Shown here: positions 55,806 through 64,000 of the stretch, piece after piece | How positions within the stretch are numbered: position 1 is the stretch's first letter | Layout of the letters: every line of letters starts with the position of its first letter | Made by a program: the position numbers and the translations under genes | The notes under the pieces: generated by a model | What the model was told of the DNA's origin: nothing | Database searches by the model: none | The model's input: only the letters and a program-made list of their open reading frames with translations | Origin: Symsagittifera roscoffensis | Lineage: Eukaryota > Xenacoelomorpha > Acoela > Convolutidae | Direction: 5' to 3' | Assembly (NCBI RefSeq): GCF_963678635.1 | Contig: NC_087070.1 | Coordinates: 51,010,514 to 51,074,513, forward strand | Length of the DNA stretch: 64,000 bases

Positions 55806-56015
55806 TTACTCGCATTTGGGTACTGAATCAACAAAGTCCCATACACAAAACTTGTGAACTGGACAAAATTTGTTGAACACTGATTTACAATCCAGGTTGA
55901 AGAAATGTCTTGGGTTTTCAATTAAACAGCATTCATTAGCTGCTTTTTCTGGAGATTTAGGTCTGAAGAAAAACTAAATATATAGTACAGAGACAATCAC
56001 AATGAAAAATCCCAA
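55806..56015 (-). pseudogene. Small membrane protein, block B, nonsense in membrane segment
   Basis: Counterpart of 27975-28184. A TAG at 55974-55976 interrupts the transmembrane segment (block A has Leu-Phe there). The Cys-rich ectodomain is otherwise preserved, as is the GTAAGT donor-like sequence at the 3' end. Confidence 0.55.
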
Positions 56016-56020
56016 AAAAG

Positions 56021-57370
56021 CTACAATATTTTTATAGGAACCTGAAAACTCAAAAAACTTTTAGCGACTGTTCCAAATTTGTCAATTTGAACATTTGATA
56101 GTCTTTCTCCCAAGACTATCACTTCCGTTACTTGCTCCAAGGGAAACTGAAAAAACATTTCTAATCTCAAGCTTTCTCCACTAAGTTCTGGATAATGCAA
56201 GTGTTCAGCGGCATCCTGTAGTGAAGTCAAGTCGAAAACTAGAATATAGTGATTTTGAAAATCTTCCATAGGAAGAGCTGGAAAATCTTCGTTAAACTGC
56301 ATTGCTTTCATTGTTGTAACATAGGGTCGACAAGGAGAAGTTGTATCTTATGAAATAATTGCTCTTCCACCCCGAATAATTCTAAGCTCTCTCAAAAGAA
56401 ATTGTTGATAATTGAAAGGATTTTCATAAAAAGAACCTGCAACAGCTGAATTTGTATTCATTGCAACAGCTACTCTTCTTATTGGAGCGTTATTGAATAT
56501 ATTTTCTTGTATGAATTGGTTTTGACGAGATGGAATGATAAAGGTTCTTGCTATAGTTTTCATGTAATTGTATTGAGCAGGTTCTCTTTCCAGATTCCAT
56601 TGCAAGTATTGATGATTAGGTTCAGCAACTAAAATTCTTCTTGTAAGCAATGAACAATCAACTATTTTCAGACTGACATTTGGATTATCAGATAATATGT
56701 AAAAATTAGGTCTAGCTCGAATAAGTTTAATTCGAACCTTGGTATTTGGTAGCAACAGTTTTTCGCAAGTAAACAAATCAATAGCGAGCCTCCCATAGAG
56801 TGAAAAAGTTATCCCTGTTCCCAATGAGGTTGCTCTATCAGTGAAGGGATACATATCAAATGCATCAGGATTTTCTTCAAAACTGTATCCATGACAAGCA
56901 AGAATTCCTTTATTACTCACTGCTGACGAGTTGAATTCGTTCGATATCTGTGCCTTATGAGGATATAATCCATTGGCATTGTAAACCATTGTATTGTTAA
57001 AATAAACTTCACAGTTCGAGAATAGAGAATGTAGTGGATTGTTTACATAAGTTAAGTAAGTTTGTGGTTCCTCATCTGAATCTTCCTCCGATTTTGCTTT
57101 ATGTTCTGCTTTTTCTTTTTTGAAAGCATCAAACAATCTTCCTTTAAATAGTTGAAGCTTTAAGCTAAGAGGGGTATCACGCATATCCAAGTAGAGGTTA
57201 CGATCCGTTTCAAATTCAAACTCAATACTGCTTTCGTCCTGAGAAGTACTGGGGAATACTTCTTGTGTGTAAGATGACATAATTGTTTCCAAAACTGGGA
57301 CTTTATCAAAAATCTCCAATGAAGAATTTGTAAAAGCCCCGTACCGAAAATGACTTTGGTTTACACTCAT
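56021..57370 (-). pseudogene. Double-jelly-roll major capsid protein, block B, one nonsense codon
   Basis: Same protein as 28190-29548. A single TTA-to-TAA change at 56348-56350 stops it after 340 codons, and the remaining ~100 codons continue in the same frame to 56021. A 9-bp deletion near the C-terminus also distinguishes it. Conserved segments are unchanged. Confidence 0.88.
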
Positions 57371-57371
57371 T

Positions 57372-57740
57372 TTATATTGTCAAAAATAACTTTGCGAGAG
57401 CGACTGTTTTTCGATCTACTTTTTCGAGAAATGTATCTGGTTCTAGCTGTTCTACGCTTAGATTTCTTTTTCCACCTCCCAATTGTTTCCGAACTGTTTT
57501 TGTTCCCACATCTTTTGCAAATGTTTTGAGTTTTTTACGTCCACTAACAACTTCCCCAATCTCTGGAGCAGCGATTTCAAACAAATCTGCCCCAATTCTT
57601 TTCGCAGCTGGGACTATATATTTTTTAATAAAGGGGATTGCTGTTCTCCCAAGAGTTTGTGCAAGAGCTCCAAAACCTCTTCCACGCAGTCTTGCATGTC
57701 CTCGAAAAATAGGGAAATCAGCTGAATTTTGAGCAACCAT
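57372..57740 (-). CDS. Basic core-type virion protein, block B
   Basis: 122 codons. A6 in the run where block A has A7 keeps the middle segment (LKTFAKDVGTKTVRKQLGGG) that aligns with the homologue at 15822-16022. After RKQLG the frame departs from the Arg-rich tail, which is readable in the alternative frame. An older indel, shared with block A, is therefore likely between that motif and the tail. Confidence 0.7.
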   Translation of the reverse strand: MVAQNSADFPIFRGHARLRGRGFGALAQTLGRTAIPFIKKYIVPAAKRIGADLFEIAAPEIGEVVSGRKKLKTFAKDVGTKTVRKQLGGGKRNLSVEQLEPDTFLEKVDRKTVALAKLFLTI

Positions 57741-57757
57741 TCCATATGAAGTTTAAA

Positions 57758-58569
57758 TTAAAAATGATTATTCGAAATCTTGCGGAACAAGAGAACAACT
57801 CGAGTGATTCCTACGGACACAAAAGGAATTTTTTCGCCTGTACTATCTCTTAGTTCTATCTTGATACTATGGAAAGAATTTTTCAACAGCTTTTTAAACT
57901 GTAAATTTGTAAAGGATTGATAATTCATGTACTGTCCTGTAGAAATTATATCTCCACTCTTCACTTTGGAGATAAATGGAATACAACGCAATAAGGGAGT
58001 TTTTGTATCACCAACTATGTTATATTCTATAATATCACTGTATATCGTTAGGGAATGTATTCTTATAATGTCGTAAGAAAACGGAGGATAATGTGGATTT
58101 TTTCCTTTCATTATAACCCCTGTTTGATTTTGTTCTAAATCACAACCAAAAATGTGGCTCAAATCAGCACTCTGAATTATAAACACTGATTGACTCTCAG
58201 GTAAATGAACAGCAACTTTTTGTGTAATTTTATCTACTGATACATAGATTCTTGAGCTCCTAGACGTTCTCGAATTTTGTTGTTCATGGCTACAACTATA
58301 TCAACAATACTTGGATACAATCCTGGTTCAATGTTCATCGGTACAAACTGTCTTTTCTCCTCAGAACTTTCTCTTCCATCTACGAACGTAAACTTTCCCT
58401 CTGTAACATTTTGGTACAAAGAAGGGCATGAGATTTCTGAAATAGCAACCTCTCATTCTCCTTTCAAATGTATTTGTTCAGGTAGAAAGTTTGTAAAAGA
58501 ACTAAGACTATTATTCGGATAACAATTAAAAGAAGCGTTGGAAACCAACTCAGTAGTGAAAGAATCCAT
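57758..58569 (-). pseudogene. Penton, block B, broken
   Basis: Counterpart of 29937-30748. It has the same TGA at codon 39 (58453-58455) and the same one-base frame break before the segment that ends at 57758. YSDIIEYNIVGDTKTPLL is conserved. A few private substitutions are present. Confidence 0.78.
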
Positions 58570-58610
58570 GACAACTGATCGGTAAAAATTTAGTTAAAAA
58601 CAATTTACCT

Positions 58611-59540
58611 TTAATCAGAACATTTTCTAAGCTCTTTTTCAGAAAATTTTCAGAGAATTTCCTCTTTGTCGAGATCTTTGATGATGTATGTTGGAGGCTT
58701 TTTTGTAGAGACTGCCGAAAATTTAAAAATTTCATCTGTAAATTGTGGTTTATATCCTTTTCGGAACGGAATATCATTCTTTGAAATTCTCACTCTGTCT
58801 CCAACTTTGAATTTTAGTTTCCTATACTTTGTTAGAGGTTTATTGTACAAAATTGAGAGGAAATCAGTATTCTTGACATCTCTAGGTGATTTCCCAATAG
58901 ATCTATTGATGCGACAATTCATTGTAGACACAAATTGCGGCTTGAAAATGAATTTTTCACCATGATCTTCTATGTAGCGGTAAATAATGTGTTTTAATGA
59001 TTGAATGGCTCTCTCTGCAAATGCAGCTTTTGTTTCACTCATGGTTGAGTAAACTTCAATGCTTTTTTCCTTGCAAAAGTTTTTGAAAGTTCCTCCAACA
59101 TCCGTTCCTTTATCAACCCAAAGCTTTTCAGAAGTGTTTTTTGGAAAAATCATTTTTTTGAAAGCTTGCAAAGTGTCTTTGGCATATTTAGTTTTCATTG
59201 TTTGAACTCTGACAAATCGCGATAAAACATCAACAGCAACCAATAAATATTTGACTCCCTTGTTTTGACTCGCTAGTTTGTCCACAAATGCCAAATCCAT
59301 ACACCAAATTTCATTTATATATTTTGAAAAAGCTTGAAGCCTTCGAAAACGTCTGATTGGGGGACCAAATTTTGTTTACGATGTCTTGGTTTGTAAAAAC
59401 TGTTCTACTTTCTTTTTTGACAATCCGCTTGCTTTTCGCACAGAACCGTACGCAGCTCTACCCCTAGAATACAGTCTGTTCAGACTTACCTTTTCAGATT
59501 TTGAAAGGGATCCATGTTCCTCTGTCTTTCGCTTTGGCAT
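58611..59540 (-). pseudogene. Maverick integrase, block B, nonsense codon
   Basis: The ATG at 59540 leads through the N-terminal region and, unlike block A, keeps frame across the A-run (A6-G-A3). It is then stopped by a TAA at 59376-59378 where block A has a Tyr codon. The catalytic core (58650-59300) is identical in sequence to block A. A 9-bp in-frame deletion removes three codons of the N-terminal region near 59436. The shared TGA near the C-terminus is at 58650-58652. Confidence 0.85.
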
Positions 59541-59905
59541 TCTTGTTGGCAACAAGTTTAGGTGGAATTTGAGTTGCTTCCAAAATGGTAAAGTAAATAT
59601 CGGGAAAGTCGGTATTTTTTCGCTTTAGTGCACACACAAAGTCTACAATTGATTCTTTTGTGTATCGATTATATAATATGATGTTTTCTGACTGACTTAG
59701 TCTAATTCTAGGAGAATTCAAAATTAAATCAATAAGGTGCTTATTATTACTCATTTTCACCTTTGCATTTACAGCACTGTAAATAGAATCAAAATTTTTT
59801 GGTACAATATCCTCTTTTTCTTGCTTTTGTTCCAATTTTGGTTTTTTTTGGAAGTGTGCTTTGTGATTGATAAATTGAGTAAGGAATTATAACAAACTGA
59901 TCCAT
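59494..59905 (-). pseudogene. Conserved Maverick protein of unknown function, block B
   Basis: Counterpart of 31680-32091, with the same A8-run frameshift (about 59842-59849). The C-terminal frame keeps the GTWIPFKI ending. A few substitutions. Confidence 0.6.
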
Positions 59906-59988
59906 ACTATGTCAATCGTTTAATGACAAAAGGAGTGATAACAGATATTAATTGTAAGCCTTTTGGCTAGCTCAAAATAGTTCTCCTT

Positions 59989-60210
59989 TTATGCAGTGAA
60001 GTTCTTCCTTTTGTGAGTTCTGATATTTCTCGTCGATATTTTACTACGTCTACTTTTCGAAGATCCTTTAGCTCGCCTCGTAGTAAGTTTACTAGACATT
60101 CGCTGAGGAATTGAATGAAACTTTTTGGACAATGGAGGATGAATTGTTTTTTGAAGTTTTTGGGAAAATGTTTGAAATATTGGGAGTATAGAGACGTATT
60201 GTATGCTCAT
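59989..60210 (-). pseudogene. Small basic Maverick protein, block B, frameshifted
   Basis: Counterpart of 32153-32395. One extra A in the CTTCAAAAAAC stretch (~60150) changes the frame in the middle, so the ECLVNLLRGEL segment and the basic tail are read out of frame with the start. Confidence 0.55.
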
Positions 60211-60910
60211 CGTCCAAAAACTTAGTTTCTGTTCCTGCTGGTAGATAAAACTTTGATGGAACTGAACCACTGTTTGTGCAATATCTTAGCGAATCAACTG
60301 TTTTTGGAGTTAAATCAATGAGTAAATGACCATAAGGAGTAGATGTTACATCTTGATACCACTCTTTCAATTGTGATCCTAGACCTAGTTGTTGACTTAA
60401 TGTATTGATTTGTAAAACATCTCTCGCTGACTTGAATAGGACTATATGTGTATTTTTTAACTCAACATCTCTTCCCAATTTGCTTTGATGAAACAAGTTA
60501 TGCTTAATTCATATTGTATTCAGTCCCCTGTGTCTTCCAGCAGTAGCAACTTTAACAAACTGCTTAGAATTTGAAATTTCTTCACAAGAGTCATCAAATA
60601 TTAACAGGTATTTTGTTCCATTATTGGGAAGGTTTTCAATCAGTTCAAAGTCGACTCCTTGGATAAACTTAAGGTTTTTTCTTTGCATTTGTCCATAAAG
60701 AGGTTGATAATGTTGATAAAAATAAAAAATTTTGTCAAACTTTGGTTGAAATGTACCAATTTTTAACCACTCAAAAATAAGATGTGATTTTCCAGATCCA
60801 CTCGGTCCAATTAGCGAAATAAAAACTCGTTCTTTGGTAGAAATTATTTTATTCTTAGCTTTGGAGAAGGTAAAATATAACCGACTGTACTTGATAAAAT
60901 TGCTACCCAA
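60092..60910 (-). pseudogene. FtsK/HerA-type packaging ATPase, block B; intact Walker A, in-frame UGA
   Basis: Walker A is GPSGSGKS and Walker B KYLLIFDDSCEE, followed by AGRHRGLN. A TGA at 60509-60511 interrupts the frame, as in block A, and the remainder continues in frame to 60092. The C-terminus is longer than in block A because of the extra A near 60150. Apart from the UGA, this copy looks the more functional of the two. Confidence 0.85.
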
Positions 60911-60987
60911 ACAGTTGTTTCTTCACATGTAGTGGATAACATTATTCGAACGATTGCACATGCTAGTATTAAAACTATGACAAAAAA

Positions 60988-61226
60988 TTGGCACATAAAC
61001 ACTAAAAGAGATCTATTACACGTACGTCCAAAAAACTTCCAAGATTTTCGTTCGTGATTCTCCTCATCAAAAACAAAATTTCCTAATTTAATTGCTTGTC
61101 ACATTCATCACCCATCTCAACTCTGGAATGAAAAAATTGATAATGACTAACATTTAAATTTCAACAACACGATAATACAAAATTATTAAGGTAATTTACA
61201 ATTTATTAAAAAAACATGTTCCAAGC
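60988..61226. other. Non-coding junction into the unduplicated Maverick part
   Basis: No gene seen. This is where block A is truncated. The sequence is AT-rich, with a TTAATAATTTTGTATTATCG-like stretch on the minus strand. Confidence 0.5.
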
Positions 61227-61690
61227 TCATGTTCCGTATGCAAATGCTTTTCTTTCTGCACAGTGAAGAGTATTTGCATGACGAAATGGGTAGTTGCTAC
61301 ACCTCCAATCATATTCTTCGTCTTTGAAAATCAAATTCTGAACTTTTGGACATGCGTAGTCATCCAAGTTTGTAACCTTTGTTTCCAAAATTTCTGACAG
61401 AATTTTACATTTTTCATAACCTTTTGCAAAAAACTCCGTTTCTGGAGCTTTTAGTTTTTTCAATATTTTTTCAAGCTCAGTATTTTTTTAGGGCCACTGT
61501 TCCAATTGATTCCATAAAGATGCTGTGTACACCAAAAAGATTGGGATGTTGCTTTGAATTTTTTGGGAGGAAGAAAGGAATATCCCACAGTTTGTCCATT
61601 TTGATAAACTCCGAACTCTTTAACTATTTTGTTTTCAATACACTCAATATCCAAAACAACTAGACTTATGATGGTAACTGTTTTCGCTGA
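61227..61690 (-). pseudogene. Conserved Maverick protein with RCSNYPFRH/HCAERKA motif (A-run frameshift)
   Basis: Frames 61654-61460 and 61463-61227 form one protein split at an A7 run (61483-61489). It has VKEFGVYQNG, an FWCTQHLYGINWNSG segment, FAKGYEKCKIL, NLDDYACPKVQNL and an ending SNYPFRHANTLHCAERKA. I recall this protein type as a recurrent, unnamed neighbour of Maverick replication or packaging genes in arthropods; unverified. The Cys and His residues could bind metal. No ATG precedes the conserved start, but an AATTTTCAG acceptor-like sequence does (~61690), so splicing to a leader or upstream exon is possible. Confidence 0.6.
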
Positions 61691-61708
61691 AAATTTTTGT
61701 TAGAATAA

Positions 61709-62113
61709 CTAACAATCGAACAATGCATATACTGATGAAGCAAAAATTTTAACATATAAACAGAAGATTAATCCAGTCACGTGAGCAAGAAAACAAGAAC
61801 TTGGAAATCTAGGTAAAACATAACAATAACCAGGTCCCTTATAAGTAGTAGAATTCTTAAATCCAGCTGCATCATGTAAAATTGCATGAAGTCTGAAAAT
61901 TTTTGAATTTGCAAAAAAGTAATCCATACAAGAATTTCCGTATCCAATTAGACCCCCAAAAGGAAATTTTTGGTCCATTTTTTTCAAATTTATATTTGGG
62001 TCCAAAACAATACAGGTACAAAGAAAGTAATTTTTTCTTTTTGTATTTAATGAAAAGTCATGCTTTATCAAATCAAAATTTCTGAGAACTTCATTCAATT
62101 TCGGAACGTTCAT
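61709..62113 (-). CDS. Maverick protein with GYGN and HDAAGF motifs (phospholipase A2-like pattern)
   Basis: 134 codons, ATG to TAG. LIGYGNSCMDYF is followed by RLHAILHDAAGF, then KGPGYCYVLP and LAHVTGLIFCLYVKIF, a likely hydrophobic or membrane helix. The glycine loop followed by HD resembles the calcium loop and HDxxY of parvovirus-type phospholipase A2 domains, and such domains have been described in adintoviruses. The match is by eye and lacks the usual Tyr, so function is tentative. It would help virions breach membranes if correct. It stands ~55 bp upstream of the HCAERKA gene in the same orientation. Confidence 0.45.
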   Translation of the reverse strand: MNVPKLNEVLRNFDLIKHDFSLNTKRKNYFLCTCIVLDPNINLKKMDQKFPFGGLIGYGNSCMDYFFANSKIFRLHAILHDAAGFKNSTTYKGPGYCYVLPRFPSSCFLAHVTGLIFCLYVKIFASSVYALFDC

Positions 62114-62240
62114 TTTCTACAGTGCATTTGTCAATAATGATACAAGTTTTTTTGAATGTTTCTACATAAGACAAAACTGAGGGGATAAAATCAATCAAAT
62201 TATCATACTTTTTTTCCAACTGAAAATTCTGATTGTTCTT

Positions 62241-62507
62241 CTAAGTGTTTCCTTTTCTACGATACTCTATAATATCTATTTTTTTAATATCTGAACGATA
62301 ACTTAGAAAAATTTTACGTCTTCCATTATGCAAAGTCCACTGAAATTGAGAAATTTGTGATTCTGTATCCAAATCTTGCAATTTTGGTAAATTTTGAGAT
62401 TCCAAAACTGTTAGTAAAAATTTCTGGGACTTTTCTTGTAGGACGATATGAAAAAGTCCCAATTTATTTTGAAGCTTTAAAGATTTCTGGAAAAACCAAT
62501 GTTCCAA
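62241..62507 (-). CDS. Hypothetical protein
   Basis: 88 codons opening at TTG without an in-frame ATG. Polar, with an FLSYRSDIKKIDIIEYRRKG C-terminus. No recognised motif. It lies between two other minus-strand ORFs, so it may be an exon or part of a broken gene. Confidence 0.3.
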   Translation of the reverse strand: MEHWFFQKSLKLQNKLGLFHIVLQEKSQKFLLTVLESQNLPKLQDLDTESQISQFQWTLHNGRRKIFLSYRSDIKKIDIIEYRRKGNT

Positions 62508-62601
62508 CTCATACTGCTCAGCTCAAAGAAGTTTTAAAAAATGATTCAAGAAGATGAATATTTGAATTACATTACTATAATAACATCACTCAACAACAAA
62601 A

Positions 62602-63165
62602 TTATTGAACATTACAGTTCTCAACCAACATAAAATCTCCCAAGACTTGGGCAAGTTCTTTGAATTCGTTCAAAGTATAGTTGCAATAGGCAACTTGCTT
62701 CAAGACTTCGTTCTTCTTTGCAGTGAAGAGTCGAATCTGAATGTAGGGTGGCTTGTTCACACTGTACTTCTTGATTGTGACACACACCCTTCTCTTCTTG
62801 TATGTTGCTACGTCATACACCGCATGACAGTTCGCAAGTTCCTGCTCCATGGTTGAGTCTTTGTCAGAATAGGGTTCCAATACAGGAACGAGTCCAAGGT
62901 TTTCAGCATCGTGAATAACAGTATTCCGTATTGCTGATATCCTTTCCCCTTCTTTTTCACCAAGATAGACTTGCTGGTATTTTTCGATTTGTCCAGATTC
63001 ATTTTTCTTTAGCAATTGGAAGCAAGGTTCAAAGTAAATTTTTCCGTTGTAGGGTTTTTGGAACCAAGAAAATCTCCCAATCCTTTTTTGGTTCTTAGCA
63101 AATTCAATATAGTTGCGAAGGATATATTTTCGTGAATACTTTTTTGATTTAAGATTCAGAACCAA
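62602..63165 (-). CDS. Hypothetical protein with two similar beta-rich halves
   Basis: 187 open codons, no ATG at the conserved start (TTG at 63165). Residues ~33-90 (RFSWFQKPYNGKIYFEP, then a helix) and ~128-180 (RRVCVTIKKY, PPYIQIRLFTAKKNEVLK, then a helix) look like repeated strand-strand-helix units. This layout is reminiscent of the PC4-type ssDNA-binding fold, but that is speculation. It is intact and oriented with the other Maverick genes. A single-strand DNA-binding role would fit a replication module. Confidence 0.45.
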   Translation of the reverse strand: MVLNLKSKKYSRKYILRNYIEFAKNQKRIGRFSWFQKPYNGKIYFEPCFQLLKKNESGQIEKYQQVYLGEKEGERISAIRNTVIHDAENLGLVPVLEPYSDKDSTMEQELANCHAVYDVATYKKRRVCVTIKKYSVNKPPYIQIRLFTAKKNEVLKQVAYCNYTLNEFKELAQVLGDFMLVENCNVQ

Positions 63166-63504
63166 CTGATCAGTAGTAGATATTTCAAAATAATGATATT
63201 TGTAAATTTATAGAAATTAGGAAATCTAGATGACTCACTGTACCTTATATGGAATAATGAGTAGGTGATGATCCAAATATGGACATTGCGTAGGTGATGG
63301 AACTACTATATAAGCAATTCAATATAGATAAAATTCATTTTCAAAAAGTAATCAGTGATGGCATCTGGTATGTGTCAAGCATATCCCACTTTTTATTCGG
63401 ACTACAATGCAAAATCTCTTTTTATCTCTGTCTCAGAAAACTTTTAAGAAAAATTTATTGTTACCCAAGACTACTGTGTATCTAACCATTCATCATTCTG
63501 CCCA
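63166..63504. other. Divergent intergenic region
   Basis: Lies between the minus-strand gene ending upstream and the plus-strand ORF. GTAGGTGATG occurs twice (63262-63297), a possible short regulatory repeat of a bidirectional promoter. A 63-codon ORF (63294-63485) has no motif. Confidence 0.4.
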
Positions 63505-63879
63505 GTGGAAAACAGCAATTTTCACTTAGTATTAATCGGATCATCGCTCGATCAGATTTTGCAAAGATTAGATAAAAATCATTTCACTTATCAAATTGTT
63601 GACTGTATATATACTTTATACAAATACAGATTTTATTTCAATATTATTTCATCAAGAGGTGAAGTTTTCAATCAATTGAATCGTGCAGTCGAACACAAAT
63701 TGAAATGTAGAATACCGGAAAAATTACCCAGTGTTGCAAAGAAACGACTGCTGCGAAAAAAATTCAAAAGACATTATCTCAGTTCTGCTCAGAAGCTTGC
63801 GTCCACTCAGACTCTTGGATCAGCTTTTTTGGAAAGGATTCGAAAAGTTCAAAACTCAAGTATGAGACTGACTTGTTGA
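63505..63879 (+). CDS. Hypothetical basic protein, divergently oriented
   Basis: 124 codons on the plus strand, GTG at 63505 (the frame extends ~40 codons upstream without ATG). FHLVLIGSSLDQIL at the start and a very basic middle (KKRLLRKKFKRHY) near residues 83-95 suggest nucleic-acid binding. It faces away from the minus-strand cluster, as early and late Maverick genes often do. No family recognised. Confidence 0.4.
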   Translation: MENSNFHLVLIGSSLDQILQRLDKNHFTYQIVDCIYTLYKYRFYFNIISSRGEVFNQLNRAVEHKLKCRIPEKLPSVAKKRLLRKKFKRHYLSSAQKLASTQTLGSAFLERIRKVQNSSMRLTC

Positions 63880-64000
63880 AAATTGTTGATTGTTTTATTG
63901 ATGGGTTTGGTACCGTAAATAGTGAGCGTATCAATTTTTCTATTAATAATTGAATATTTGTTAATAAAAATCTTGTCAAAATTGTTTTTATTTTGGTTTG
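63880..64000. other. Window end
   Basis: AT-rich, no gene seen. If the element continues, the missing DNA polymerase B gene should lie to the right. Confidence 0.4.

Larger units (their letters stand above)
46985..60987. repeat. Segmental duplication, block B (~14.0 kb)
   Basis: Direct repeat of 18805-33170. It includes the hairpin-ended repeat pair (48206-48649 and 48743-49674), the nested MITE (~48930-49325), the secreted-protein gene, the foldback element and the full Maverick late cluster. It ends where block A is cut; Maverick coding continues to the right. Confidence 0.9.

Noticed and set aside
1-64000. CRISPR array, ribosomal RNA or bacterial operon
   Set aside because: No regularly spaced identical repeats with unique spacers, no conserved rRNA segments, and gene content and splice-like signals are eukaryotic.

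Overview
The window is AT-rich eukaryotic repeat DNA, most likely from an invertebrate animal genome. It holds long non-coding stretches, miniature transposons, Ty3/gypsy-type retroelements and double-jelly-roll Maverick/Polinton (adintovirus-like) virus-transposon genes, with no bacterial operon signals. TTTTCAG-type splice acceptors would fit a nematode, but I cannot fix the phylum. Almost every coding unit belongs to a mobile element and most are damaged. No ribosomal RNA, convincing tRNA or ordinary housekeeping gene is visible.

Layout. 1-3.06 kb: the 3' part of a Ty3/gypsy pol (zinc finger, D35E integrase, long charged tail), a polypurine tract and a likely 3' LTR. 3.1-7.3 kb: non-coding, with two direct copies of a ~0.5 kb hairpin-ended repeat and clusters of ATAATCGATTAT-like palindromes. 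7.3-15.4 kb: an env-bearing LTR retroelement on the minus strand (LTR, env-like gene, proline-rich ORF, membrane ORF, integrase, RNase H, RT), cut off inside RT. 15.6-17.8 kb: a decayed plus-strand Maverick segment (core protein, double-jelly-roll capsid protein, adenain-like protease). 18.8-33.17 kb: block A, with miniature elements, a secreted cysteine-rich protein gene, a foldback element, and a minus-strand Maverick cluster running ATPase, small basic protein, conserved ORF, integrase, penton, core protein, capsid protein, membrane protein, protease. 33.2-47.4 kb: a second, plus-strand copy of the env-bearing retroelement, badly decayed. 46.98-60.99 kb: block B, a second copy of block A. 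61.0-64 kb: Maverick genes continuing beyond the point where block A stops.

The Maverick genes form a virion set: capsid shell (double jelly roll plus penton), DNA-binding core protein, packaging ATPase, maturation protease and a retrovirus-like integrase. No protein-primed DNA polymerase B is visible and it may lie past 64 kb. The two block copies are nearly identical over the Maverick cluster but clearly more diverged to its left, and each carries private lesions. Some lesions are shared: three in-frame UGA codons, one penton frameshift and one A-run frameshift. The most unusual signals are the in-frame UGAs at conserved sites, frameshifts concentrated in A-runs, the step in identity along the duplication, and the duplicated secreted cysteine-rich gene, a candidate host gene or cargo.
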